This document shows, piece after piece, positions 32,483 through 40,933 of a stretch of DNA of 64,000 bases (positions are counted from its first letter, which is position 1; every line of letters begins with the position of its first letter). Origin of the DNA: Bacillota bacterium (GTDB taxonomy: Bacteria > Bacillota > Clostridia > Christensenellales > Aristaeellaceae); the NCBI GenBank assembly GCA_023436585.1, contig JAEZIN010000013.1, positions 1-64,000 of the forward strand, given 5' to 3'. The notes under the pieces are model-generated. The model was given only the letters and a program-made list of their open reading frames with translations, ran no database searches and had not been told where the DNA came from. The translations under genes and the position numbers were made by a program.

Positions 32483-32529
32483 CAAAACTTCCCCTTTTTC
32501 ACTATTCCATGTCTGGAAGATGCCGCCGA

Positions 32530-34476
32530 TTACTTTGTATTTTCCAGAAGAAGCCTGGTGAGATCCGCAAGCTGCACAAATTCAGCGCGGTAGCCGTAAA
32601 CATCAGCTTCCCGGTTTGATATAGCCCGGTCAATCACGCGGCTGAGGCTTGCATCCCCTTTGTAGGGAGAATCCTTGAGGATGAGCCCGAACTCCGCCAC
32701 GGCTGAGGCAAAAGCCATACCGCTGCTCATGGAGGAGGTGAGATTGCCGGCCTTTAGTGCGCTTTCCGCCGTCATGATCTTAACGCTGTCCGGCAGCTTG
32801 TAACGGACGGATATAAACATCGCTTCTTCGCTGCCCACCGGAGACTTTTTCTGGTAACGGGATTCCGTCAATGGGATGGACGGTTCCTCCGCTGTCGCGG
32901 GTATGATCTCATACAAAGCGATCATCTGATGACCGGCGCCCATCTCCCCGGCATCCTTTGCATCATCCAGAAAATCCTCCGTGTTCAGCAACCGGTTTTC
33001 GTAGCCGATCAGCCGGTAGGCAGACACTTTCTCCGGATTGAACTCCACCTGCAGCTTCACATCCTTGGCGATGGCAAAAATGGTGCCCGTCATGTCATCC
33101 ACCAGCACCTTCTTGGCTTCCTTCAAGGTGTCGATATAGGCATAGTTTCCGTTGCCCTTGTCCGCCAGCGTTTCCATTTCATAATCCTTCAGGTTGCCCA
33201 TGCCAAACCCCAGCACGCTCAAATAGATGCCGTCTCCGCGCTCCCTGGTGATGAGTGCTTCCAGCTCGCCCGCGCTCTGCACGCCGACATTGAAATCCCC
33301 GTCGGTAAGCAGGATCACGCGGTTGTTCCCGCCCTCGATAAAAGCTTCCCTGGCCTTCTCGTAGGCGGCTGTGATCCCACCGGCGCCGTTGGTGGAGCCA
33401 TAGGCATTCATGCTGTCAATGGCATTGTTCACCTTTTCCTTTTGATCCGCCGGGGTGGTATCCAGCAGGACGCCCGATGAGCCAGCGTAGGTGACGATGG
33501 TGACCCGGTCCTTGGCGCCAAGCTGGGTAACCAGCAATTTCAGGGCCTTTTGCGCCAGCGGCAGCCTGTTGGGGGCTTCCATGGAACCGGACACATCCAC
33601 CAGGAATACCAGGTTGCTGCCCGGCAGCGAAGCTTTGTCCGGTTCATAGCCCGAGAGGGCGATCATGGCCAGTTGGTGCCCGCTGTTCCAAGGGCAGACA
33701 GAAAGCTCCGTAGCGATGAAAATCGGTTCATTCGCCGTGGGTTTTGGAAGATCATAATCGAAGTAGTTGAGCATCTCCTCAATGCGGACCGCGCCTTTTT
33801 CCGGCAGATAACCGCCTATCAGGCTCCTGCGGATATTGGCGTAGGAGGCCGTATCCACATCCAGGGCAAAGGTGGAAAACGGGTTTGCCAGGGGGCTCAA
33901 GAAGCGGTTCTCCGCTTCGTTGCCGTAGGATTCGTCGTTCATGCCGTTATAGTCAAAGCCGGGGAACGGCTCGGGAATGGGCAGGTAACCCCTGCCATCC
34001 GCTGCTTCCATTTGCGGCGCAGGCGCGCCGGCCATGGTAATGGAGGAGCCTGTCATTTTGACTGTCATGGCAGCGCTTGCATCCCTCACTTCCTGCAGGA
34101 TTTGTTCATCCCGGTAAGAGGCGAAGGCCGCGATCAGCCCGAGCGCATCCTCCCTGTCCAGCAGGCTTTCGGTGGTGGCCGCAAGGCCCGCGGCTAAATC
34201 ATTATCAACAGCGAAGGCCAGGCTTGCTGCAACGGAGGGCTCCGTATGCCCCAGTGCCCGGCAAAGCATCTCCAGCGCGCGGCCAAAGGTAATCGCCGAA
34301 CCGGATAAAAACCGGGAATCCTCCGGCAATCCGGGGAAAGCTTCCATCAGCAGACCGGCAAACTCCTTTTCACTGATGGTGGAGGCACTGCCGGTTTCCT
34401 GCGCCCAGGCGAAGGAAACCGCTGAAACGGACAGGCAAAGTACCGCAAGCAGGCAAAGCAGCTTTTTGATTTTCAT
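32530..34476 (-). CDS. secreted von Willebrand factor A domain protein (YfbK-like)
   Basis: The 648-residue protein has a signal peptide (KIKKLLCLLAVLCLSVSAVSFAWA). After a ~190-residue N-terminal region comes the segment FSTFALDVDTASYANIRR and a vWA domain with the metal-ion site DVSGSM (DxSxS, about residue 294) and LLTDGDFNVG. The C-terminal part matches the domain that follows vWA in YfbK-type proteins (QVEFNPEKVSAYRLIGYENR). Such proteins bind partners through metal-coordinated contacts at the cell surface. The partner is unknown. It is monocistronic. Confidence 0.82.
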   Translation of the reverse strand: MKIKKLLCLLAVLCLSVSAVSFAWAQETGSASTISEKEFAGLLMEAFPGLPEDSRFLSGSAITFGRALEMLCRALGHTEPSVAASLAFAVDNDLAAGLAATTESLLDREDALGLIAAFASYRDEQILQEVRDASAAMTVKMTGSSITMAGAPAPQMEAADGRGYLPIPEPFPGFDYNGMNDESYGNEAENRFLSPLANPFSTFALDVDTASYANIRRSLIGGYLPEKGAVRIEEMLNYFDYDLPKPTANEPIFIATELSVCPWNSGHQLAMIALSGYEPDKASLPGSNLVFLVDVSGSMEAPNRLPLAQKALKLLVTQLGAKDRVTIVTYAGSSGVLLDTTPADQKEKVNNAIDSMNAYGSTNGAGGITAAYEKAREAFIEGGNNRVILLTDGDFNVGVQSAGELEALITRERGDGIYLSVLGFGMGNLKDYEMETLADKGNGNYAYIDTLKEAKKVLVDDMTGTIFAIAKDVKLQVEFNPEKVSAYRLIGYENRLLNTEDFLDDAKDAGEMGAGHQMIALYEIIPATAEEPSIPLTESRYQKKSPVGSEEAMFISVRYKLPDSVKIMTAESALKAGNLTSSMSSGMAFASAVAEFGLILKDSPYKGDASLSRVIDRAISNREADVYGYRAEFVQLADLTRLLLENTK

Positions 34477-34584
34477 AGGAATGGTCTCCCTTCATGTTTT
34501 TTCCAGATGCAAGTAAGACGATGCCTTTCCAAAAAAGTTCCAGCACCCAATTTTGATAATGCGGGCGCCGTTCTGTGGGAAAGA

Positions 34585-34613
34585 TTGCATTTCCCCTCCA
34601 GCGCTAGTATAAT
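34585..34613 (+). promoter_or_regulatory. promoter of ychF
   Basis: TTGCAT (34585-34590), 17-bp spacer, TATAAT (34608-34613). Confidence 0.75.
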
Positions 34614-34654
34614 AATGTGGCTATTGTTCTCATGTTAAGGAAGGGGCGTTGCCC

Positions 34655-35752
34655 ATGAAGCTGGGTGTCGTAGGTTTGCCCAATGTCGGAAAAAGCACCC
34701 TGTTCAATGCCATTACCCAGGCGGGCGCACAGGCCGCCAATTATCCCTTTTGCACCATCGAACCCAACACGGGCACCGTACTGGTGCCGGACGACCGTTT
34801 GAATGTACTGGCGGAAATGTACCACCCCAAAAAGGTAACGCCCACCGGCATAGAGTTTGTGGATATCGCCGGTCTGGTGAAGGGCGCCAGCCGCGGTGAG
34901 GGCCTGGGCAACAAGTTTCTCTCCCATATACGAGAGGTGGATGCCATTGTCCATGTGGTGCGCTGCTTTACGGATGACAACATCATCCACGTGGACGGCA
35001 GCGTCGACCCGGCCCGGGACATTGAAACCATCAACCTGGAATTGATCTTCGCCGACATGGAGACAGTAACCCGCCGGGAGGACAAGGCGAGGAAAATGAT
35101 CAAGTCCGGCGACAAGAAGTATGCCCATGAAGCCGACCTGGCGCTTAAGCTGCAAGCCCATCTGGAACAGGGCAAGCCCGCCCGGACCTTTCCAATGACC
35201 GAGGAAGAAAAAGAGATCGCGGACGGATGGTTTCTTTTGACCACCAAGCCAGTAATTTACGCCGCCAACATCGCCGAAGAGGATTTGTCCAAACCGGAGG
35301 ATGAGATTCCCGGCGTGGCGAAGATGAAGGCGCTGGCCAAGGCGGAGCACGCGGAGCTGCTTGTCATCAGCGCCCGCATTGAGGAGGAGATCGCCCAACT
35401 CCCGCCGGAGGAAAAGGCAGATTTCCTTTCCGCCCTGGGGCTTGAAAAAAGCGGGCTGGACAGGCTGGTCACCACCTGCTACCGGCTGCTTGGCCTCATG
35501 TCCTTCCTGACGGCCGGCAGCGACGAGTGCCGGGCCTGGACCATCAAGGCGGGCAGTAAAGCCCCACAGGCCGCGGGAAAAATCCATACCGATTTCGAAA
35601 AGGGCTTTATCCGCGCGGAAATCGTGCCCTTTGAAACCCTGGTGGCTCAGGGCAGCATGGCCGCCTGCCGGGAAAAGGGCCTGATACGCAGCGAAGGCAA
35701 GGAGTATGTGATGCAGGACGGGGATGTGACCCTGTTCCGCTTCAATGTGTGA
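34655..35752 (+). CDS. ychF: redox-regulated ribosome-associated ATPase/GTPase YchF
   Basis: The 365-residue Obg-family P-loop protein starts at ATG 34655 (MKLGVVGLPNVGKSTLFN), with AAGGAAGGGG upstream. A TTG two codons earlier is less likely. G1 is GLPNVGKST and G3 is DIAGLVKGASRGEGLGN. The specificity motif reads NIAEED rather than NKxD, as in the ATP-preferring YchF/OLA1 branch. The C-terminal TGS domain carries ARAWTIK-like and HTDFEKGFIRAE segments. It binds ribosomes and is linked to stress responses. The next gene starts 13 bases on. Confidence 0.96.
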   Translation: MKLGVVGLPNVGKSTLFNAITQAGAQAANYPFCTIEPNTGTVLVPDDRLNVLAEMYHPKKVTPTGIEFVDIAGLVKGASRGEGLGNKFLSHIREVDAIVHVVRCFTDDNIIHVDGSVDPARDIETINLELIFADMETVTRREDKARKMIKSGDKKYAHEADLALKLQAHLEQGKPARTFPMTEEEKEIADGWFLLTTKPVIYAANIAEEDLSKPEDEIPGVAKMKALAKAEHAELLVISARIEEEIAQLPPEEKADFLSALGLEKSGLDRLVTTCYRLLGLMSFLTAGSDECRAWTIKAGSKAPQAAGKIHTDFEKGFIRAEIVPFETLVAQGSMAACREKGLIRSEGKEYVMQDGDVTLFRFNV

Positions 35753-35765
35753 CCCGGAGGAAGGT

Positions 35766-36776
35766 ATGAACCGTTTAAAATTCCTTTTCCAGCGCATGGC
35801 GCGCATGGATTACAAGGCCATGTGGAAGACCACAAAGATCCTAAGGGAGCGCAGCGGCATGAGCCGGCTGTGGCTTCTGTTCGACATGCTCAAGTGTGCC
35901 ATACGCTACAATGCGGGCTATGTGGATTACAAGATCGCGCAGTTCTACCGGCTGAACGACGCCCAGCGCAGGACGCAAATCACCCGCGGCATATCCAACA
36001 GCATTGTAAAGCGGATGAATGACAAGGAATACTGGCATTTCTTTGACAACAAGGCGGAGTTCAACACGCTGTTTGCCGAGCATGTGCAAAGGGACTGGCT
36101 GGAGATAAGTCCTGCGACCACTTCGGAGGCGCTGGACAAGTTCCTATCCAATAAGGAGACGGTCATCGCCAAACCGCTGGAAGGTTCCAGCGGCCAGGGC
36201 ATCGAAAAGTTTTCAAAAGATGACTGGCAGATAGGCGCGCAAAAATTCCTGGAGCTGCTGAATCAAAAAAGCATCGGCATCCTGGAGGAAGTGGTGGTGC
36301 AGCACGACAGGCTGGCCGCACTTTGCCCCACCTCCGTCAACACGGTACGTATCGCCACGCTGTTGGGAGACAAAATGCAAGGCATCGTCTATGCCTTTTT
36401 GCGCATAGGCAACGGCCGGGTGATGGACAATGTGGACTGCGGCGGCATGGCGGCCAGGGTGGACCTTAATTCCGGCAAGCTATTAACCGTCGGCGCGGAC
36501 AAGCAGGGCAACACCTACAAGGAACACCCCAAGACGGGCACACCTATCGTGGGCTTTGAGGTGCCCTATTGGGAGGAAGCCAAGCAGATGTGCATCGAAG
36601 CCGCCCAGAAGGTGCCGCAGATGCGGTTTGTGGCCTGGGACGTGGCTATCACCAACGATGGGCCTAGGTTTATCGAGGGCAACTCCTTCCCCAGCCACGC
36701 AGTTCCCCAGTTCGCCGCCCATTACCCCGACGGCATCGGCATACTGACAGAGTTCAGGAAATTTATCGACCTGTAA
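35766..36776 (+). CDS. ATP-grasp protein of the sugar-transfer-associated type
   Basis: The start at 35766 follows CGGAGGAAGGT, giving 336 residues. An ATP-grasp fold is visible: TVIAKPLEGSSGQGIEKF (nucleotide-binding lysine and glycine loop, ~residue 135-152), ILEEVVVQHDRLA, and the metal-binding end WDVAITNDGPRFIEGNSFP. This resembles the ATPgrasp_ST family often found with cell-surface polysaccharide genes, which joins an acid to an amine or similar nucleophile. No sugar genes lie next to it here, and the substrate is unknown. Confidence 0.75.
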   Translation: MNRLKFLFQRMARMDYKAMWKTTKILRERSGMSRLWLLFDMLKCAIRYNAGYVDYKIAQFYRLNDAQRRTQITRGISNSIVKRMNDKEYWHFFDNKAEFNTLFAEHVQRDWLEISPATTSEALDKFLSNKETVIAKPLEGSSGQGIEKFSKDDWQIGAQKFLELLNQKSIGILEEVVVQHDRLAALCPTSVNTVRIATLLGDKMQGIVYAFLRIGNGRVMDNVDCGGMAARVDLNSGKLLTVGADKQGNTYKEHPKTGTPIVGFEVPYWEEAKQMCIEAAQKVPQMRFVAWDVAITNDGPRFIEGNSFPSHAVPQFAAHYPDGIGILTEFRKFIDL

Positions 36777-36779
36777 AAC

Positions 36780-36955
36780 AAAAAGAGGCTATCTTACCAG
36801 CGTTGCATTTTGCATAATGCTATTTAGAAGAGAAAGGTACCGCGTCCGCGGACGCGGCCAAAGGGCTTTCCGATCGCCCTTTGGAAACCTTCGGATGCCA
36901 TGCCTTTGAATAGCTATGCAAATGTGCGGCTGTAACGACAGCCTTTTTATTTTTA
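36780..36955. repeat. ~175-bp imperfect inverted-repeat element (MITE-like) ending in a terminator
   Basis: The left end (AAAAGAGGCTATC..TTAC, then GCATTTTGCATAATGCTATT near 36805-36824) matches the reverse complement of the right end (AATAGCTATGCAAATG near 36909-36924, then GGCTGTAACGACAGCC and a T-rich stretch). Between them are the 16-bp palindrome CGCGTCCGCGGACGCG (36841-36856) and hairpin CCAAAGGGC/GCCCTTTGG (36858-36884). The last hairpin GGCTGT/ACAGCC (36928-36943) plus T-run can end the ychF unit. Confidence 0.6.
36928..36955 (+). terminator. Rho-independent terminator after the ATP-grasp gene
   Basis: GGCTGT (36928-36933), AACG loop, ACAGCC (36938-36943), then five T, A and five T. 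It forms the right end of the inverted-repeat element. Confidence 0.7.
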
Positions 36956-36965
36956 TACTCATTCC

Positions 36966-37727
36966 TTACTTGAAGACTACAGAAACATCCTTCTCAAACG
37001 GAGATTTTCCGTCCAGCGTATGCTCGTAATTGCACATCCATGCCGGGAAAAATCCGCAGCGGTACGCAACGGCCTGGGACGCAATATTGGAGGATGCCGT
37101 GCCGTAAAAAGGAACGACACCTCTTTGCATGATCAGCGCGGCAAGACGGCTGACAAGGCACGCGGCCAGGCCGTGACCCCTGTATTCTTCCTTCACATCA
37201 ATCCCGATCTGCCACATGGTTTCACAGTCTAGGGATGCGCCGGCGACACCAGCGATCTCCCGGCCCCGGGAAGCGTAAAGCGCCAGAACATCCGGCCTTG
37301 GATGATTCACCTCATACCGTATGGCATTGTCAAAGCCGGGGTATGCGTACAGTTCGGAGATCTCCGCGCCTTCCCTTACATGAAGGTCAAACCCTTTGGG
37401 GCAGGGTAGCTCCGTAAACCGTTTGCCGTCCGGGATATAGTACAGGCTGTGGCCGAACAGAAACGGCGCGGAAAAAACATCGTCTCGGAACTTGCCATCA
37501 AGAATGGGCCGGACCTTTGCCAATACCTCAGCATCAGCACGGACGACGATCCCCTGGCCCATGGTGGCGACACGCAAATGGGGCGACTGCCACTCGTCCA
37601 ACCAGACGCCCTTCCTTTCGCTCGTCTGACGAAATACGATCTCATTGCCTAAAAAATCTTTCGGGTCACAGTTCATATCCACCGCAAGCTGGCTGCGGAT
37701 GATGTCCAGCATCTTTTGCTTATCCAT
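36966..37727 (-). CDS. GNAT-family N-acetyltransferase
   Basis: The start at 37727 (MDKQKMLDI) is preceded by GGAGGC, giving 253 residues. A longer frame upstream has no site. The acetyl-CoA-binding part of the GNAT fold is in the C-terminal half: MWQIGIDVKEEYRGHGLAACLVSRLA (motif A, with RGHGLA), then YGTASSNIASQAVAYRCGF. The N-terminal ~120 residues are not recognised. The acceptor substrate is unknown. It is the last gene of the cdaA operon-like run and lies 16 bp after the RsmF-like gene. Confidence 0.8.
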   Translation of the reverse strand: MDKQKMLDIIRSQLAVDMNCDPKDFLGNEIVFRQTSERKGVWLDEWQSPHLRVATMGQGIVVRADAEVLAKVRPILDGKFRDDVFSAPFLFGHSLYYIPDGKRFTELPCPKGFDLHVREGAEISELYAYPGFDNAIRYEVNHPRPDVLALYASRGREIAGVAGASLDCETMWQIGIDVKEEYRGHGLAACLVSRLAALIMQRGVVPFYGTASSNIASQAVAYRCGFFPAWMCNYEHTLDGKSPFEKDVSVVFK

Positions 37728-37743
37728 TGCAAAGCCTCCGTAT

Positions 37744-39099
37744 TCATACTCTGCGCAAGCCCTTGGGATAATGGTTTTGCACCCGTCCGTCGGCGATTTT
37801 CCCCCAGCCCAGTGCAAGGCCGGCCAACCGCAGCAAAACCCAGCCCCGGCCGTTTTCCGGGGCCGGCATCGCTTCGCCTCTCAAATACGATTCCGCCTGG
37901 GGAACCGGCAATGCCAGCGAAGGACAGGATTGCGGCATTTGATCCGACATCGCCCAGGCATGATCGGGTATAAAATGCCTGCCCCGCATTTCTCCCAGGT
38001 GCAGCCCGGCCCGAAGAACCTTCAGCCCTGATATGTCAGGCAGACTTGTAATGCTTACAAGCCGCCCTGCAAACAGGCCAGACGGCTCCGGCCCTGTTAT
38101 GCCGGCCTCCCCGCAAAAAGCCCGATAGGCGGTGATGATGCCCTTGTCAGGCCTAGGCAATATGCTTCTGCTGCCCGTAACCATTGGCTCCCCGCCGCTT
38201 TGCCTTTTCATCAGCGCCACGAAATGACCTTCCCCTTGAACCTTGTGGGGAAACAGGTGCAGCATGCCGCTGTCCGTGCGAACATCCGGGGACAAGGAAA
38301 AGGGCACAAGGCTGAATTCCGGCATCTCCCTCAAAAAGCTCTCCACCACGTCCTCGTTTTCAACGGTGTTGAATGTGCAGGTGGAGTAACACAAGATGCC
38401 CCCGGCCTTGACCATCTTCGCCCCTTCCCGCAGGATATCTCTTTGGCGCCTGGCGCAGCCCGCCGGCGATTGTTCGGTCCATTCCAAACGTGTTTCGGGG
38501 TGGCGGCGGAACATGCCCTCCCCGGAGCAGGGAGCATCCACCAGTACGCGGTCAAAAGCATCGGGCCATTTTTTTGACAGCCGGTCCGGCGTTTCGCAGG
38601 TCACCAGCGCGTTTGTGACACCCATGCGTTCCACATTGGAGGACAGCACCTGCGCCCGGGAGGCGATTGGCTCATTGCTGCAAAGCAGGCCCTGTCCGCC
38701 CATGCGGGCGGCGATCTGCGTGCTCTTGCCCCCGGGAGCGGCACACAGGTCCAGCACCCATTCGCCGGGTTTGGGGTCAAGCGCGGCTACCGCCGCCATG
38801 GCGCTGGGCTCCTGCAGGTAATAGGCACCCGCCTCATGCAAAGGGTGCGTGCCCGCAGCCGATTCCAAAGAGATATAAAAGCCATCCTTCTCCCAGGGGA
38901 TGGTATCCCCCAGGCCTTCCACCCAGCTTCGCAGGCCGCTCTCAGGTACCTTGCGGGGGCTTTGCCTGAGCCCGCGCAGCCAGGGGAAATCGTAGGACTG
39001 CAAAAAGTCCTGCGTCTCCTCTTTCAAAAGAGATGCAAGACTTTCCACAAACTCCTTGGGCAGCGGGGGCAGGATTCCTTTATCCGGCTTTGCTTTCAT
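37744..39099 (-). CDS. RsmF-like rRNA cytosine-C5 methyltransferase
   Basis: From ATG 39099 the protein has 451 residues. Its start overlaps the stop of the upstream ATPase gene (ATGA), which decides against the longer frame. The NOL1/NOP2/Sun methyltransferase core has the SAM loop DLCAAPGGKSTQIA and the two catalytic cysteines in DAPCSGEGMFRRHP and STCTFNTVEN. A C-terminal RNA-binding region (~300-451, with LRAGLHLGEMRGRHFIPDHA) matches the RsmF/YebU type. It should methylate a cytosine of 16S rRNA. The exact site is not inferable. Confidence 0.9.
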   Translation of the reverse strand: MKAKPDKGILPPLPKEFVESLASLLKEETQDFLQSYDFPWLRGLRQSPRKVPESGLRSWVEGLGDTIPWEKDGFYISLESAAGTHPLHEAGAYYLQEPSAMAAVAALDPKPGEWVLDLCAAPGGKSTQIAARMGGQGLLCSNEPIASRAQVLSSNVERMGVTNALVTCETPDRLSKKWPDAFDRVLVDAPCSGEGMFRRHPETRLEWTEQSPAGCARRQRDILREGAKMVKAGGILCYSTCTFNTVENEDVVESFLREMPEFSLVPFSLSPDVRTDSGMLHLFPHKVQGEGHFVALMKRQSGGEPMVTGSRSILPRPDKGIITAYRAFCGEAGITGPEPSGLFAGRLVSITSLPDISGLKVLRAGLHLGEMRGRHFIPDHAWAMSDQMPQSCPSLALPVPQAESYLRGEAMPAPENGRGWVLLRLAGLALGWGKIADGRVQNHYPKGLRRV

Positions 39100-39776
39100 T
39101 CGTCCATCCATTCCGGCCGCATATACCGGACGATCGGCTTGCATATCGGCTGCAGATTGGCCGGCAGCTTGTCGAGAACAGCCTTCTCGCCTGTGATCAT
39201 GGCTACCGGTATGCCCATTTTCGCGGATACCTCGCTTAAGACCTCCTGGCCCCGAAGCAACAGCTCCGCCGTCGTTTGCCCCTGCAAGTTGGCATTGTTG
39301 ACAAGCGCGTCGGGCCTCATTCTGGCCCTGTGGGAAATGCGCTCCATCAAACGCAATATATCCTCCGCCGTCATGGAAAGGGGCCGGCATACGTTCACCA
39401 CATACAAAACACAGGTATCGCCGCGCTCCCGCGCAAAAAAGGGCGCATAACGGCCCAGCGCCACAGCGCCTGTGTCATCGCCGCCCACATCGAATACCAC
39501 CTGCTCATCGGGCCTGTCAAAAACACTTTGAATCTCCGGCGGCAGCGCGGGGATATCCACGGTGGTGGTGGCAAAGGTGGGCATCAGTACCCGGATTCCC
39601 TTCTCCTCAAGAAGCAGGCGTTTTTCACCGCTGCGAAAGTACGGGTTAACGATATCCAAGTCCACCAGTACCGTCGGCGCTGCTTTTGCCTTTTCCAACG
39701 CCAGGTTCAGGGCGATCTCCGTTTTTCCGCTGCCGTAGTTGCCCACCAGCACGGTCAGGCGCTGTTTTGTCAGCAT
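39096..39776 (-). CDS. P-loop ATPase of the MinD/ParA/CobQ-like group
   Basis: The 226-residue protein begins directly with a Walker A GNYGSGKTE and then VLVDLDIVNPYFRSGEK, in the style of deviant-Walker SIMIBI ATPases, with VVFDVGGDDTGAVALGRYA as the switch segment. The DLDIVNPYFR motif is typical of an uncharacterised clostridial family annotated as CobQ/CobB/MinD/ParA-like. No partner is obvious. It is coupled to the RsmF-like gene by a 4-base overlap and starts 5 bases after the membrane protein gene. Confidence 0.78.
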   Translation of the reverse strand: MLTKQRLTVLVGNYGSGKTEIALNLALEKAKAAPTVLVDLDIVNPYFRSGEKRLLLEEKGIRVLMPTFATTTVDIPALPPEIQSVFDRPDEQVVFDVGGDDTGAVALGRYAPFFARERGDTCVLYVVNVCRPLSMTAEDILRLMERISHRARMRPDALVNNANLQGQTTAELLLRGQEVLSEVSAKMGIPVAMITGEKAVLDKLPANLQPICKPIVRYMRPEWMDE

Positions 39777-39781
39777 GAAAA

Positions 39782-40888
39782 TCAGTCATCCTCCCGAAAA
39801 TCAGGGTTGTTCTTGGCGTTTGCGCCAGGCCTGTTAGGATACACAGGGGCGTGGAACGCCCTTCTTTTGTCGATGGGCGGCGGCAGGCCGTCAATCAGCT
39901 TGCCGGTTTCCTCATCATCCACCGTAAGCACCTTGCCTGCACGCTGTGCGATTCTGCTCAGGCCGCTCTTCACGCGGGACAGCGGCTTATTGCCGGCGCG
40001 GGATTTTGCGGCGCGTTCCGTACGCTGCCCACGCTCCTGCGGCGGCGCAGGGGCACGGTAGGGTGAAAAGCTGTCCAGCCCGGAAAAGCTCCAGGAAGAA
40101 CCGGTTCCCCTTTCCGTCCTGTCCGACATGTCCGCCTCAGGAAGGTCCTGGGGGCTTGCTTCCTGCGCCTGATGGTGCCAGCCGTACTGCCGGCTCAGGG
40201 CCTGGTAATCGATCCCCGGATGCAGCGGCTGATCTGAATACTGGCCCACCGATTCCGGTGCCCAGCTTTCAGACTCATTCATCATTTCCGGTGCAGTTAT
40301 ATCCTCCTGCGGATAACCGGCCATTTCTTCCTGCGGCTCCTCCATGAAGACAGGGGGCGGCGGCGTTTCTTCCACAGGCCTTTGAAACCTTCGTACATAA
40401 TGTTCCTGGTAATCCGGTTTCCTGGGCTTTGCCAGGATGGTGTCCGCCGTTACCGCAGGCACAGCCGCCCTTACAGGCTCCGGCTGCTCATACACGGGCT
40501 GCTGCCAGGCCTGCTCTTCCCATGCAACAGCGTTTACAGGTTCTTCGGCATAGGCAACCGTTTCGGGCTCCTGAACAGGCGGCGGCTCCTTCAGCCGGCG
40601 CACCTGCCGCGGCTGTTCGTCCCTGCGGTCCTTGCCGCCGAAAAAGCGGCGCATCCTGCGCAGGCTGGAGGCCCACACATAATAGGGCCGCCAGCGCAGG
40701 AACCATACGACATAATCCAGCACGACACCGCACAGGCATAGGAATACCACCAGTGTCAGCCAGTTATCGGCAATCCATTGCAGCCAGCCTTGTGTTTCAT
40801 AACTGAAAAGAATCCCCCATATGCCTTCCACCAGCATACGGATCCACCCCAGCAAGGCGGTGACCAGCGATTGGGTAAAACCCCTCAT
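39782..40888 (-). CDS. membrane protein with long Pro/Gln/Glu-rich tail
   Basis: The start at 40888 follows AAGGAGGGA, giving 368 residues. Two N-terminal hydrophobic segments (about 6-27 and 38-65) are followed by a basic stretch (SLRRMRRFFGGKDRR) and a long, low-complexity tail with many PEEP/QEP units, likely cytoplasmic and disordered. The last ~60 residues are basic. No family is recognised. It lies between cdaR and the ATPase gene with small gaps and is probably part of the c-di-AMP operon. Confidence 0.72.
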   Translation of the reverse strand: MRGFTQSLVTALLGWIRMLVEGIWGILFSYETQGWLQWIADNWLTLVVFLCLCGVVLDYVVWFLRWRPYYVWASSLRRMRRFFGGKDRRDEQPRQVRRLKEPPPVQEPETVAYAEEPVNAVAWEEQAWQQPVYEQPEPVRAAVPAVTADTILAKPRKPDYQEHYVRRFQRPVEETPPPPVFMEEPQEEMAGYPQEDITAPEMMNESESWAPESVGQYSDQPLHPGIDYQALSRQYGWHHQAQEASPQDLPEADMSDRTERGTGSSWSFSGLDSFSPYRAPAPPQERGQRTERAAKSRAGNKPLSRVKSGLSRIAQRAGKVLTVDDEETGKLIDGLPPPIDKRRAFHAPVYPNRPGANAKNNPDFREDD

Positions 40889-40933
40889 GGCTCCCTCCTT
40901 TCCCTGCACAAACAGCGGATAATGGGGACTAAG

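Noticed and set aside
39100..39390. N-terminal extension of the RsmF-like protein
   Set aside because: It would overlap the P-loop ATPase gene by ~290 bases. The ATGA overlap at 39096-39099 gives a normal coupled start.
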